A stretch of 33,841 nt of DNA from Candidatus Aciduliprofundum sp. (lineage in GTDB: Archaea; Thermoplasmatota; Thermoplasmata; Thermoplasmatales; Aciduliprofundaceae): NCBI GenBank assembly GCA_015520565.1, contig WAPW01000103.1, forward strand, positions 1 to 33,841, written 5' to 3'. The notes beneath the pieces are model-generated. The model saw only the letters and a program-made list of their open reading frames with translations. It was not told the origin of the DNA and made no database searches. Below, piece by piece: positions 1-10,148 of this stretch; positions within the stretch are counted from its first letter, which is position 1; each line of letters starts with the position of its first letter. The position numbers and the translations under genes were made by a program.

Positions 1-255
1 CCGCGGTGGAGCATAATAAAGGCTATTGGTGACGACACGAAAGGTACGAATGAGATTTACGAAAAAATGAAAGAAGAAGGATTAGAAATGCCAAGATCCA
101 CGCTCTACTATCATCTTTCCTCTCTTTCGGATGCGGGCATAATTGAGATGGCTGGATACCGAGAAGAGGGAGGAGGAGCGCCTGAGAAGTTGTGGAAGTT
201 GAGAGTGAAAAAAATATGTGCGGACCTAATATCCGGAAAAATAACCGAAGAATGA
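1..255 (+). CDS. C-terminal part of a PadR/ArsR-like winged-helix transcriptional regulator (5' truncated by window edge)
   Basis: Frame 1 is open from base 1 (PRWSIIKAIGDDTKGTNEIYEKMKEEGLEMPRSTLYYHLSSLSDAGIIEMAGYREEGGGAPEKLWKL); typical winged-helix 'STLYYHLSSLSDAGII' recognition helix. Confidence 0.65.
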   Translation, partial: PRWSIIKAIGDDTKGTNEIYEKMKEEGLEMPRSTLYYHLSSLSDAGIIEMAGYREEGGGAPEKLWKLRVKKICADLISGKITEE

Positions 256-306
256 GGTGATAAAAATAATTTACCGATGCTTTATTCTCATTAATCAAAA
301 ATAAAA

Positions 307-1848
307 CTACTTTCTTTTAAGATAAAGTATCCCTATAACACCCACCATTATGACTATTGCAACAGAGATTATAACATATACATAATTTCCATGCACTGAA
401 ATTTCTCTTACTTCATTGCTTATTGTACTTTCCCCTCCAGGACCGACCGCAGAGACCCAGTAGACATGCTCTTTTCCATCAGATATATTATCTGTGTAAC
501 TAGTGAAGTGGCTTCCCACCTCAGCAATAAGCTTACCATCGCGGTATATTCTGTATTTTGATATCCCATCTCCCTTATAAATTGGGCTTTCCCATGAAAG
601 TTTGAAATGACCATTCACATTCTTGATAGTTAAATTACGGGGGGAAGATGGTGGTAGCGAGTAATTGAATGGGATTTTCTTAAGAGGGAAATAATCAACT
701 GCATGTGCAGAGCCGGGTATTTTGTACGGATAATCAACTATTCCATCATGGTTTTTATCGTTTGTATTATTTTTATTTGCCCAGCTATCCCAGTAATTAC
801 CCTTGGTTGAAGAGTTCCAGAAAGAGTAAGGCGCATAGGAATAGTTCCAATAGATGCTATCGGGAGTGCATCCATCATCTTTTGCTGTGGAATTTAAAAA
901 TATGTTACCCCATATGTAATTTGAGCCATCACCTGATAATTCTATCCCATAATCCTCAGAGTATGCAAACAAGTTGCCAGTTATCTCATTGTTATGCACA
1001 GGGGAATTTAAACTATCAATGTAAATGCTGTATTGGTTGTAAAAGAAGCTATTGTTTTTTACCACAATGTAATCGCTTCCAATATTCGAAACTCCTGAAG
1101 CTCTCCCAGCAAATGTGTTATTTTCTACCCATACATTGTAAGATCCAATGATATTTAATCCGCTTCCCAAAAAACGAATTTGTTCAATGGTAATATTCTC
1201 AGAATATCCAACAACCCCTGCATGAGAGTTAAAGTATGAATCCGAAATAGTTATGTTATCTGAATAAGTGCTCCAAAAATCAAATTTCATGTTCAGACCT
1301 GTGAGATTACTTGCCGAGATGTAGGAACTATGATATATCCAGAGTTCCGCACCATTGAGGTATGAATCATAGAAATATATGTTTGAAATTTTAATATTTG
1401 ATGAATTGAAGATGTAAATTAGCGTTAGAAAAGTATCTTTGTTGTAATTGCAGGAGCTTATGTTTTGAATCTCTGCATTTTTCACATTATTAAGTACTAT
1501 CCCCATCTCCCCATACCAATCTTTTTTGAAATCCGAGAACTTTGAGTTTTTCAAAATGAAATATGAAGAAGTGTTGCCGATGTATATTCCAGATGGCGAA
1601 TTTGAAATATTAATGGAAATAATATAAGGAGATTCTTCAGTACCTCTCCCTGAAAATCCATTTTTCTCAACAAAATTTTTTAAATCATGGTTGTTATCTA
1701 TCTTTATTTTGTAATGAAATTTATATACGCTAAAGTGAAATCCTTCATCACCTTTTACCTCTTGCAAAGTTTCAGAATTAATCCCCACACTTATAGTGAG
1801 TATCAATAATGATAAAACAATAAACAATGCAAGATAGCTTCTTTTCAT
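307..1848 (-). CDS. Secreted/anchored right-handed beta-helix (NosD/CASH-like) protein with C-terminal fibronectin type III-like domain and terminal TM helix
   Basis: N-terminal signal peptide, repeated N-rich beta-helix turns (NITISDSYF, NNSFFYNQYSIYI, GNLFAYSEDYGIEL), 'PSSPRNLTIKNVNGHFKLSWESP..YRIYRDG' FnIII, C-terminal VIISVAIVIMVGVIGILYLKRK. Confidence 0.75.
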   Translation of the reverse strand: MKRSYLALFIVLSLLILTISVGINSETLQEVKGDEGFHFSVYKFHYKIKIDNNHDLKNFVEKNGFSGRGTEESPYIISINISNSPSGIYIGNTSSYFILKNSKFSDFKKDWYGEMGIVLNNVKNAEIQNISSCNYNKDTFLTLIYIFNSSNIKISNIYFYDSYLNGAELWIYHSSYISASNLTGLNMKFDFWSTYSDNITISDSYFNSHAGVVGYSENITIEQIRFLGSGLNIIGSYNVWVENNTFAGRASGVSNIGSDYIVVKNNSFFYNQYSIYIDSLNSPVHNNEITGNLFAYSEDYGIELSGDGSNYIWGNIFLNSTAKDDGCTPDSIYWNYSYAPYSFWNSSTKGNYWDSWANKNNTNDKNHDGIVDYPYKIPGSAHAVDYFPLKKIPFNYSLPPSSPRNLTIKNVNGHFKLSWESPIYKGDGISKYRIYRDGKLIAEVGSHFTSYTDNISDGKEHVYWVSAVGPGGESTISNEVREISVHGNYVYVIISVAIVIMVGVIGILYLKRK

Positions 1849-1999
1849 AAAAATCTCTAAAACTTATGACTACAAAAACTTTACTTTATTATCAACCCAA
1901 TAAAAATACATCAAAAGTAGAATAAAGCCATATAAAAATTGCCAAATTGATACAAAAAATTTTTGAGATAAATAAGCATGGGCTCGGAAGGGTGATAAA

Positions 2000-2392
2000 A
2001 TGAGAGTTGCAATACCGAGCATAAACGATGGAGGATTAGACAGCGAGGTCAGCGACCATTTCGGTCGCTCCCCGTACTACACCTTCGTGGATATTGAAGA
2101 CGGAGAAATAAAAAATGTGGAAGTGCTTCCCGTGCCCTTCGAGGAGCATGGCCCCGGAGACCTGCCGAACTTCGTGAAGGAGCATGGCGGCGAGGTAGTG
2201 ATTGCGTACGGCATGGGCCACCGCGCGGTGGATTTTTTCCAGCAACTGGGCATAGATGTGGTAACAGGAGCTGGAGGAAGGATAAGGGATGTGATAGACG
2301 CGTTCATCCACAACATGCTTGAGGTGAACCCTTACTGGAAGGAGAAAATAGAGAAAGAAAAGAAGAGAAAGGGAGAATGCAAGGAGCATTAG
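2000..2392 (+). CDS. NifX/NafY-like dinitrogenase iron-molybdenum cofactor biosynthesis family protein
   Basis: MRVAIPSINDGGLDSEVSDHFGRSPYYTFVDIEDGEI...VVIAYGMGHRAVDFFQQLGIDVVTGAGG motif pattern of the Nitro_FeMo-Co family; RBS ggtgat upstream. Confidence 0.85.
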   Translation: MRVAIPSINDGGLDSEVSDHFGRSPYYTFVDIEDGEIKNVEVLPVPFEEHGPGDLPNFVKEHGGEVVIAYGMGHRAVDFFQQLGIDVVTGAGGRIRDVIDAFIHNMLEVNPYWKEKIEKEKKRKGECKEH

Positions 2393-3288
2393 CCTTTGCA
2401 TATCACATTTTTTCCTTTGCAGCGATCCGTCTCTAACTGAATTGTGGTATGCGTAATCCCGTACTTTTTTAATTTTTCATTTATTTTATCGATGAGCACC
2501 TGAGCCTCGCTCACGGGCATGTCTTCAACTTCTATGTGACACTCAAAAAGTACATCGCTTTCTCCAATTCTCCACGCATGGAAATGGTGTGCGTTCTTTA
2601 TACCGTCTATTTTTTCTATTTCTTCTTTGATCCTATCAAAATCTAAATTTGGCGCAGATTCCATCAGTATTTCAACGCTCTCCTTTATTATGCCGATTAC
2701 CTCGTAGATTATGTAAATTGCAATCAATATGGAAACAAGGGGGTCAATCCATAGGATATTGAAGAGTATTACAAGCAGCGCGCCTGTAACAACCCCAACA
2801 GAAGAGAGCGTATCGCTTAGAAGGTGAAGATAGGCGGATTTTACATTCAAACTATCCTTCGCGTGTGAATGTAAGAAAAGAACAGATAGTAGATTCCCAA
2901 TCAGGCCGACTATGGCAACGATGAGCATAATTACTCCGTGAATGGGATTCGGATGAACGAATCTTTCGTACGCTTCGTAAATTAAGAATATGGACACTGT
3001 AAGGAGAAACACCGAGTTACCTAAGGCAACCAAAATCTCGGCCCTTTTGTACCCGAATGTGTATTTTTTGTTTTTCTCCTTCTCTCCAATTTTTATAGCT
3101 TCGTAGCTTGCAATGAGCCCTGCTGAATCACCCAAATTGTGCACGGAATCGCTTAATAAAGCAATGCTCCCCGAAATTATCCCGCCGATGAGTTCAACGA
3201 TTGTTATTATGAGATTCAAAAATATTGATATGATGAGCTTTCCCTTTACTTGTGTGTGAGCATGATGATGCATGCTGGGAGAATGCAA
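2389..3288 (-). CDS. Cation diffusion facilitator (CDF/ZnT family) transporter
   Basis: LLSDSVHNLGDSAGL and HLLSDTLSSVGVV metal-binding TM motifs; His-rich N-terminus; C-terminal cytoplasmic domain. Confidence 0.92.
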   Translation of the reverse strand: MHSPSMHHHAHTQVKGKLIISIFLNLIITIVELIGGIISGSIALLSDSVHNLGDSAGLIASYEAIKIGEKEKNKKYTFGYKRAEILVALGNSVFLLTVSIFLIYEAYERFVHPNPIHGVIMLIVAIVGLIGNLLSVLFLHSHAKDSLNVKSAYLHLLSDTLSSVGVVTGALLVILFNILWIDPLVSILIAIYIIYEVIGIIKESVEILMESAPNLDFDRIKEEIEKIDGIKNAHHFHAWRIGESDVLFECHIEVEDMPVSEAQVLIDKINEKLKKYGITHTTIQLETDRCKGKNVICKG

Positions 3289-3362
3289 AACTAAAAATTA
3301 AATTTTGCCAAATGCGGAAAATACAAGATAAATTTGAAATAGGGTTTAGGCATGCCGAAAGC

Positions 3363-5170
3363 ATGTACGATGAGATATTTGAGCCAATAAAAATCGGAAA
3401 AAAAGAGAGCAAAAATCGTGTGATATTCCCTCCATTATCCACAAATTTCGGAAGAGAGGATGGCCATCTCAGCGAATTGTTCATCAAACATTACGAAACT
3501 CGCGCCAAGGGCGGCGTTGGATTGCTCATAGTGGAGAATTCATGCGTCTCTTACCCCGAGGGGAAGCACGGTGCCTACGAGCCTCGCATAGATTCTTGGG
3601 ATTTTTATGAGGATTGGAGAACTATAGCAAAGAGATTGAAAAAATACGACTCGCTCATTTCCGTAGAATTGACTCATCAGGGATGGGGAAAGAAAGGCGT
3701 TAATTTTTTGAGTGAAAAAAAAAAATAAATGATATCATAGAGGATTATGCTAATGCGGCAGAAATTGCCTGTAGAGCAGGTTTTGATATGGTGGAAGTAC
3801 AGGGAGCTCATGGTTTATTAGTGAATCAATTTCTCTCCCCCTTAACCAATACCCGGGAGGATTCATGGGGCGAGCGAACAAAATTTGCAATTGAAATAAG
3901 GAAGGAGATTGCAAAGCGGTGCGGCTGGGATTTCCCCGTAACAATACGCTTAGCAGTGGATGATTTCTTGGATGGGGGAATTACCCTAAAGGAAGGAAAG
4001 AGAATAGCGGAAGAGCTCCAAGATTATTATCAGATAATTCAAGCTGATATTGGACTCGGCCCCAAAGAACTGCGATTAGAGCCAATGCCTTTCCAGCAGG
4101 GATGGAGAGCGTATTTAGCAGAGAAGATTCGCCCGTTGAAGGTGCCCGTTGCGGCCGTGGGCATGATTCGAGAGCCCGATGTCGCAGTAGATATTCTAAG
4201 GAATAAGGCGGATATGATTGTGTTGGGAAGGACTTTGATTGCAGACCCAGACTGGTTAATAAAGGTTCGCGAAGGAAGAGCGAAAGAAATAAGAAAATGC
4301 ATAGGTTGCAGCGAGTGTATCAAAGCGAGGCATGATGAGGATGAAAGAATAAGATGCGGTGCGAACCCGCAGGTTGGAAGAGAGATAGAAATAAAAAAAG
4401 CGGAGGAGAAGAAGAGAGTGGTGATAGTGGGCGGAGGCCCCGGCGGTTTAGAAGCGGCGAGATTTGCGGCAATACGTGGGCATGAGGTTCATCTCTTTTA
4501 TGATGAATTCGGAGGAACATTGAACTTAGCGGCTCTTCCTCCGGGTAAAGAGAAGATAAGGTGGTTAATTGAGTACTATCGCGAGGAATTGAAAAAATAC
4601 GATAATTTGAAGATGTACCATAAAAAAGCTCTAAAGAACGATGTAATTGCTCTGGATCCCGATGCGATAATAATGGCCACCGGGAGCAAGCCGTTTCTCC
4701 CATGCCCGCCCCTCCGCGATTTCGTTTATCTCTACAATGATGTCCTCCGTGGCGAAGTCAAATTTGAGGGAAAGAGCATAGTTGTTGGCGGCGGCGGTCT
4801 TGTGGGCTGTGAAACCGCGAACATGCTCTCAGAGAATAATAAAGTGGTAATCGTTGAGATGATGCCCGAAATTGCGCAGGGAATGGAAACGCTCTCAAAG
4901 AAACATCTCATTAGGGAGCTCCAAGAAAAAAGTGTAAGAATATTAACAACCACCAGAATAGTGGATGTAGCCAGAGGTGAAATAATTGTGGAAAAAGAAG
5001 GAGAGCAGATGTTAATTGAGGCAGACGCAATGATTGCCGCCTTCGGCTCCCGACCATTTGTGCCGTTTCACATTGAAGATGTACCCACGCATGTTATCGG
5101 TGATGCAAAGAGTGTTCGCAACATCTATTCAGCTGTAAGCGAAGGTTTTAAAGTAGCTATAAGCATCTAA
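3363..5170 (+). pseudogene. NADH:flavin oxidoreductase / 2,4-dienoyl-CoA reductase-like (OYE TIM barrel + 4Fe-4S + FAD/NAD domain), reading frame interrupted at an A11 tract (frameshift or recoding)
   Basis: ORFs 3252..3728 and 3788..5170 join after a -1 shift at the A11 run 3715-3725: ...NFLSEKKK/INDIIEDYANAAEIACRAGFDMVEVQGAHGLLVNQFLSPLTN. Contains CIGCSECIKARHDEDERIRCGANP and VVIVGGGPGGLEAARFAA. Likely start ATG at 3363 (MYDEIFEPIKIGKK). Confidence 0.8.
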
Positions 5171-5580
5171 CTTTTCTCTATCTCTTCAATCTCTTTTTCA
5201 TGCTTTGCCATCTGCACTTGATATTGCTTTGCGGTTTCCAGCATCTGCTGTGCAAACTTCTCTTCTAACATCTTTTTCACCTTTGTGAATATTTTATTTT
5301 TCCTCGCCGCTTCCCTAGCAACCTCTGGTGAAGGAAATTCTATAGCACCCACAGGACAAAGATTCGCGCATGTTTGGCATCCAACCAAGCAATTGAATGG
5401 CTTTGCAACTATTGGCTTTTTGGAAACGAGATCATAGGAGTAAACTCCACGACCACATATAACGGCACAAAGTCCGCAACCAATGCACGCAGCTGGATCT
5501 ATTTTAGGGTACCATTTTATTTCTTTTCTCGGCACTCCAAACCAGTAATCGTATTTCTTATCAACCATTTTTATCACCAC
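5167..5580 (-). CDS. 4Fe-4S dicluster ferredoxin-like protein
   Basis: CIGCGLCAVICGRGVY and CLVGCQTCANLCPVGAI cysteine motifs. Confidence 0.85.
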   Translation of the reverse strand: MVIKMVDKKYDYWFGVPRKEIKWYPKIDPAACIGCGLCAVICGRGVYSYDLVSKKPIVAKPFNCLVGCQTCANLCPVGAIEFPSPEVAREAARKNKIFTKVKKMLEEKFAQQMLETAKQYQVQMAKHEKEIEEIEKS

Positions 5581-5692
5581 ATATGATAATTGCGATTATA
5601 AATATATGTTTTTCGTTTTTTTATGATTAAAAATAATCTTTATAATACGAATTTCGTCTAAAAATAGATAATAAATTAATGAAATTGAAAAA

Positions 5693-6196
5693 TTACAAAC
5701 CAACCCATTCACAAGGAACATAGGCCTTAGAAACCACATGGGTAACCGTTGAGATCACTCCCTCCATTTTCAATCTCTTATCCACAAACTCTTGGAGTTC
5801 TTTCATACTTAGGAACAGGCACTCGCAGAGCAAATCATACTCCCCCAGAATTCTATAAAGAGTTATCAACCTATTTTCCTTCATAAGGTCATTTGCAAGC
5901 TCTTCAATGTACCTTTTATCAACTTTTATGTAAACAAAAGCTTTAATGCTATTTTCAACGGTATGGCAATTTACAAGAGCTGCATAACCTTCTATTATTC
6001 CTTTCTCCTCTAGAATCTTTATTCTTCTCCTTACAGTGGCTTCACTCACTCCAAGTTTTTTTGCAAGCTCAAGATTTGAGATCCTCGCATTCTCCCTCAA
6101 AGCACATATTATTGAGAGGTCCAAATCATCCACTGGCAATATCGTCCTATCTAATGATTTCCACCTAGTTATGATATTACACCTTGAAGGCCTCAT
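5693..6196 (-). CDS. Lrp/AsnC family transcriptional regulator
   Basis: DLDLSIICALRENARISNLELAKKLGVSEATVRRRIKILEEKGII followed by RAM-like domain; ATG at 6196 preceded by ggtgat RBS (track ORF extends to 6205). Confidence 0.9.
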   Translation of the reverse strand: MRPSRCNIITRWKSLDRTILPVDDLDLSIICALRENARISNLELAKKLGVSEATVRRRIKILEEKGIIEGYAALVNCHTVENSIKAFVYIKVDKRYIEELANDLMKENRLITLYRILGEYDLLCECLFLSMKELQEFVDKRLKMEGVISTVTHVVSKAYVPCEWVGL

Positions 6197-6267
6197 AAAC
6201 ATCACCTTTCGTTATCCTTATTGCGCTTTTCGTATTTAAAATTTTCAATTTTTCAATTAGTATAAAA

Positions 6268-8049
6268 TTATAGCCCCCTTCTCTCTACCACCCTTATTCT
6301 TCCAGGAGGCAATATCTTGAGTGCTTCTTCCACTGAAATTCCATATATCTTTGATATCTCTTTGGCAAATTCATCCTTCTTTGTATCTCCCGGCTCTATC
6401 AAAATATACTTGGAAGTCCTAGCCCTTATGGAATCTGGTGGACCACACATAACCATTTTCACTTTTTGATATTCTATCTCTCCCACAGCCAGCTGCAATG
6501 GAACCTTGTGTATGTAATTTCTCTTCCCATGCACTACCCAAGCACCCCTAGCAACATACTCTCCGCTCTCACCCATCTTGCTGACTTGCGATGGATAAAC
6601 CCAGTATGCGCTTAGATTTCCAAATCCTGCGTTCCATGCCTTGCTCATACTCACAGCAAATTGAGCCGCCTCTTGCAAAGTTTTATCTCCAATCTCCTTG
6701 CCTTCAGATTTTATTACAACACTTGGAGCACCATGGATATCCGCATGCATATACAGATCCCCATTTCCAAGATGCTTCTTTACAACTTCTTCATTTGTCT
6801 TTGCATCCCTACCGGCTATAACCAATATGCCTTCAGAGCTTATGAACCATCTGTACTTCTCAAACCAGAACCTGCGGCGATTTTTCCTTATCTCCTTCTT
6901 TTTCTTCTCCTCTTTCTTCTTGACCTTTTTCAATTCCTCTCTTGCTTTTTCCAATGCCTCCTTTGCTCCCTTTATCTTTTCCCTCATCTTTTTTGCTCTA
7001 TCATAATAAAGGCCTGCGTTTTCTCCCACACTCTTATCCACATACAATTTTATTTTCTCCCCGTCCAATTCAATTTCCAAAATTTTCCCCTTTCTTTCGT
7101 AATCCAATTCTCCCCTTTTTGCCTTATCCAATATTCCCACAACCTCATTGAAATGTGCGTATATCAAATCTCCAATTTTCTTGCTCTTTTCTGCCTCTCG
7201 CTCAAAATTCTCAATGGATTTTTCTATATCCTCAATTCTTCTCTTCACCTTTAGAACTTCTGGACTCTCAACCTTGCTCTCTCTCTTTATGTAATTTTTA
7301 AGTGCATCATTGAAACTCTCAAATTTCTCCTCTGGCTCATCAAACATCTTGAGCTCTAAGGGCGAGAAAAATCCTGGGTAAATATAGCCCCCTGAAAATT
7401 CAAAAAGCTCTTCAATGGAATTTTTCAATTTTTCGCACTCTCCACCAACATTCTTTGCATTCTTATCAACTCCAGCCCTAATGCATACCTCCTCTGCATA
7501 CTTTCCAAGGTTGAACCTTCTTGCAAGGGTGCGAACAATATCATATTGGGATGAATTTATCTCATCGCATACCTTCTCTATATCCTTCAAAGGATGAAGG
7601 GATTGCGGAGGCGGCACATAATCTTCGCCTTTCATGATCCTTCTGTGCCTCCATTCCCTCTCTTTGTAAGCCCTCTCTATAATCCCATCCTTCGTGACTA
7701 TTATATTCCCATCTCCAAACAATTCAATTATTAGGGAATATCCATCTGGAACTTCAAAAATAACTATCCTGTCAAAATTGAGCTGGTAAAATTTTATTAT
7801 TTTCTTTCCAGAGAATCTTTTACGAAGGAACATGACGAATATGCTGGGCTCTAAAGGGGTCTCTCTATCTTCAAAAAAGAGCCAGCCACGAAGATTCACA
7901 TACAGGGGCTTCGTCTCCCCCTTATAAATTTTGAATAGAAATTCTCTCTCGCCAATTTGATAAATTTTCTTGAAGAATCCACCTTCTATAAACTCTCTAT
8001 TCTCTTGGAGCCAAGCATAGATGTCCAAGGATAGCATTGAATCCTTCAT
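6268..8049 (-). CDS. rqcH: NFACT family protein (archaeal RqcH/Rqc2-like; NFACT-N, coiled coil, NFACT-R)
   Basis: 593 aa; C-terminal 'NGDLYMHADIHGAPSVVIKSEGKEIGDKTLQEAAQFAVSMSKAWNAGFGNLSAYWVYPSQVSK' NFACT-R signature and N-terminal NFACT-N pattern. Confidence 0.85.
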   Translation of the reverse strand: MKDSMLSLDIYAWLQENREFIEGGFFKKIYQIGEREFLFKIYKGETKPLYVNLRGWLFFEDRETPLEPSIFVMFLRKRFSGKKIIKFYQLNFDRIVIFEVPDGYSLIIELFGDGNIIVTKDGIIERAYKEREWRHRRIMKGEDYVPPPQSLHPLKDIEKVCDEINSSQYDIVRTLARRFNLGKYAEEVCIRAGVDKNAKNVGGECEKLKNSIEELFEFSGGYIYPGFFSPLELKMFDEPEEKFESFNDALKNYIKRESKVESPEVLKVKRRIEDIEKSIENFEREAEKSKKIGDLIYAHFNEVVGILDKAKRGELDYERKGKILEIELDGEKIKLYVDKSVGENAGLYYDRAKKMREKIKGAKEALEKAREELKKVKKKEEKKKKEIRKNRRRFWFEKYRWFISSEGILVIAGRDAKTNEEVVKKHLGNGDLYMHADIHGAPSVVIKSEGKEIGDKTLQEAAQFAVSMSKAWNAGFGNLSAYWVYPSQVSKMGESGEYVARGAWVVHGKRNYIHKVPLQLAVGEIEYQKVKMVMCGPPDSIRARTSKYILIEPGDTKKDEFAKEISKIYGISVEEALKILPPGRIRVVERRGL

Positions 8050-8121
8050 ATCCCTTTAATTCCACAATAAGATAAAGATTTTTGGCACAAATTATTTAGG
8101 AAATCAATTCATCTCGCTTAT

Positions 8122-9252
8122 GTGAAATACGATGTTGCCATTGTTGGTGCAGGACCAATCGGCTCTTTCATAGCCAAGGAAATTGCCTCTATAGGATACA
8201 ATGTAGTCATTTTTGAGGAACACAGCGAGATTGGAAATCCCTCTCACTGCTCTGGATTATTCTCTACTCACATATTTGACATTGTAGGGAAAATAGGAAT
8301 TCTGCATCCTGCAAAAAAGGCAATAATATACGCGCCAGATGGGAGCAAACTAAGAATAGGGGATGATAGGGTAAGGGGCTATGTAGTGGATAGGGTAAAA
8401 TTTGATAGAGAGCTCGCCAAGATGGCTGGGGCAAAGGGTGCTGAAATACATTTAAAGGAGAGGGTTAAAAGGGTAAAATATCCAAGTATAAGAACAGGCA
8501 AAGGGGAGTATAAAGCGAAAATTATAGTGGGGGCAGATGGTATAAATAGCATTGTAAGGAAAGAAATGGGGATAAGAGCACCAAAAATTTTGGGAGCTGC
8601 CCAGATAATCGCTCCATCCCATTTGGATGAGGATACCGTTGAAATTTTCCTTGGCTCTTCCATAGCACCGGGATTCTTCGCTTGGAGAATCCCTCTATTT
8701 GATAACCTAGCCAAAATAGGACTTGCAAGCTACAAGAACTCTTGGCTATATCTGAAGAAATTAATGAAAAAATTAAAAGTGCAGCCTCTCTCAATCTCTG
8801 GAGGAGGAATACCCATAAACACTGTGGAGAGAACATACACAAGGGGAATGCTTATAGTGGGTGACGCGGCAGGGCAAGTGAAAGCAACAAGCGGGGGAGG
8901 CGTTTATCCCGGACTCATGTGTGCAAAATGTGCCATTAAGACAATAAAGGATGCATTAGAGAGGGGAGATTACTCTGAGAATGTTTTAAAGAATTACGAA
9001 ACTTGCTGGAGAAATGGAATAGGAAAGGAGCTAAAGTACGCATCATATCTGCACAAAATATACACGAAAATTAGGGATGATGAATTTAACAAGATAATTA
9101 ACATTTTGAATGATGAAAAGGTAATAAGGATAATAAACGAGGAAGGCGATATTGACTACCCATCAAGAGTGGCCATAAAGATATTCCGCAAAAAGCCATC
9201 CTTGATGAAGTACCTCAGTATTCCTGCAAGACCTTATCATAGACGGATTTGA
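8122..9252 (+). CDS. Geranylgeranyl reductase family FAD-dependent oxidoreductase
   Basis: YDVAIVGAGPIGSFIAKEIASIGYNVVIFEEHSEIGNPSHCSGLFS; GMLIVGDAAGQVKATSGGGVYPGL; GTG start. Confidence 0.88.
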   Translation: MKYDVAIVGAGPIGSFIAKEIASIGYNVVIFEEHSEIGNPSHCSGLFSTHIFDIVGKIGILHPAKKAIIYAPDGSKLRIGDDRVRGYVVDRVKFDRELAKMAGAKGAEIHLKERVKRVKYPSIRTGKGEYKAKIIVGADGINSIVRKEMGIRAPKILGAAQIIAPSHLDEDTVEIFLGSSIAPGFFAWRIPLFDNLAKIGLASYKNSWLYLKKLMKKLKVQPLSISGGGIPINTVERTYTRGMLIVGDAAGQVKATSGGGVYPGLMCAKCAIKTIKDALERGDYSENVLKNYETCWRNGIGKELKYASYLHKIYTKIRDDEFNKIINILNDEKVIRIINEEGDIDYPSRVAIKIFRKKPSLMKYLSIPARPYHRRI

Positions 9253-10069
9253 GAAGGGCGTCATCCACATGAGTGTATATTTGCGTAGTAGCTACGCTGC
9301 TATGCCCCAAGAATTGCTGTATAAACCTTATATCCACCCCCCTGCGCAGCAATGTTGTTGCAAGGGTATGGCGAAGAACATGGGGGGTTACTTCTTTCTT
9401 TATCCCCGCTTTTTTAGCATATTTCTTTACTATTCTAAACACCTGAACCCTGCTTATCTTATTGCTCTTCTGCGATGCAAATAGATACTCCATATCATCC
9501 TCTCTCGTGTAAAGATAATTTTGAAGCGCTTCTATCACCTTGGGGCTCACAACAACAATTCTATCTTTATCTCCCTTGCCAGAACGCACATAAACAATTC
9601 TTTCATTAAAATCCACATCTTCAATCTTTAAATTGCATAGCTCACTAACTCTCAATCCGGAATAGGCAAGGAGGGAAATTATAGCATAATCCCTAGGATT
9701 CTCACTTGAAACTTCAATCAATCTCTTTACCTCTTTCTCGCTAAGGTATTTGGGCATCTGCTTTGGCCTCTTTGGCGAGGTTAAATTCTTTGCCGTGTCT
9801 AAATTCTTGTACTTGAAATAAGAACGAATGGCCTTGGTAGCGAGATAAAGGGAATTCTTGCTGTACTTTCTCTTCGTAGAAAGATACATCTTGTACTTAT
9901 TCAAATCTCCCGGTATTATATCCTCAGCCCTCTTCTTAAAATACCTGAGCATATCGTCTATAAAATGGGCATACTCCTTAATTGTATTCTCGCTCCTCTT
10001 CTCTCCCCTCAAATACTCCTTGAATTTTTCAACTTCGTAATCAACATAATCTCCAAATTTGTCTGACAT
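9215..10069 (-). CDS. xerA: Tyrosine recombinase, archaeal XerA-like
   Basis: SAM-like N-terminal domain, catalytic R...HxLRHTLATTLLRRG...IQQFLGHSSVATTQIYTHV. Confidence 0.9.
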   Translation of the reverse strand: MSDKFGDYVDYEVEKFKEYLRGEKRSENTIKEYAHFIDDMLRYFKKRAEDIIPGDLNKYKMYLSTKRKYSKNSLYLATKAIRSYFKYKNLDTAKNLTSPKRPKQMPKYLSEKEVKRLIEVSSENPRDYAIISLLAYSGLRVSELCNLKIEDVDFNERIVYVRSGKGDKDRIVVVSPKVIEALQNYLYTREDDMEYLFASQKSNKISRVQVFRIVKKYAKKAGIKKEVTPHVLRHTLATTLLRRGVDIRFIQQFLGHSSVATTQIYTHVDDALLKSVYDKVLQEY

Positions 10070-10148
10070 TAGTCATACATATGACTTATGCTATTTAAAA
10101 CTTTCCCGTATTTTTGCAAATTGAGAAATTGTCCAAAAATTAAAAATA

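Noticed and set aside
705-1151. 148-aa plus-strand ORF
   Set aside because: Antisense to the beta-helix protein; Cys/His/Tyr-rich shadow composition.
6661-7254. 197-aa plus-strand ORF
   Set aside because: Antisense to the well-supported NFACT/RqcH gene; low-complexity Phe/Leu/Ser composition typical of antisense frames.
9283-9297. Palindrome GCGTAG-TAG-CTACGC
   Set aside because: Lies inside the conserved xerA catalytic region (SSVATT codons), so best explained by coding constraint.
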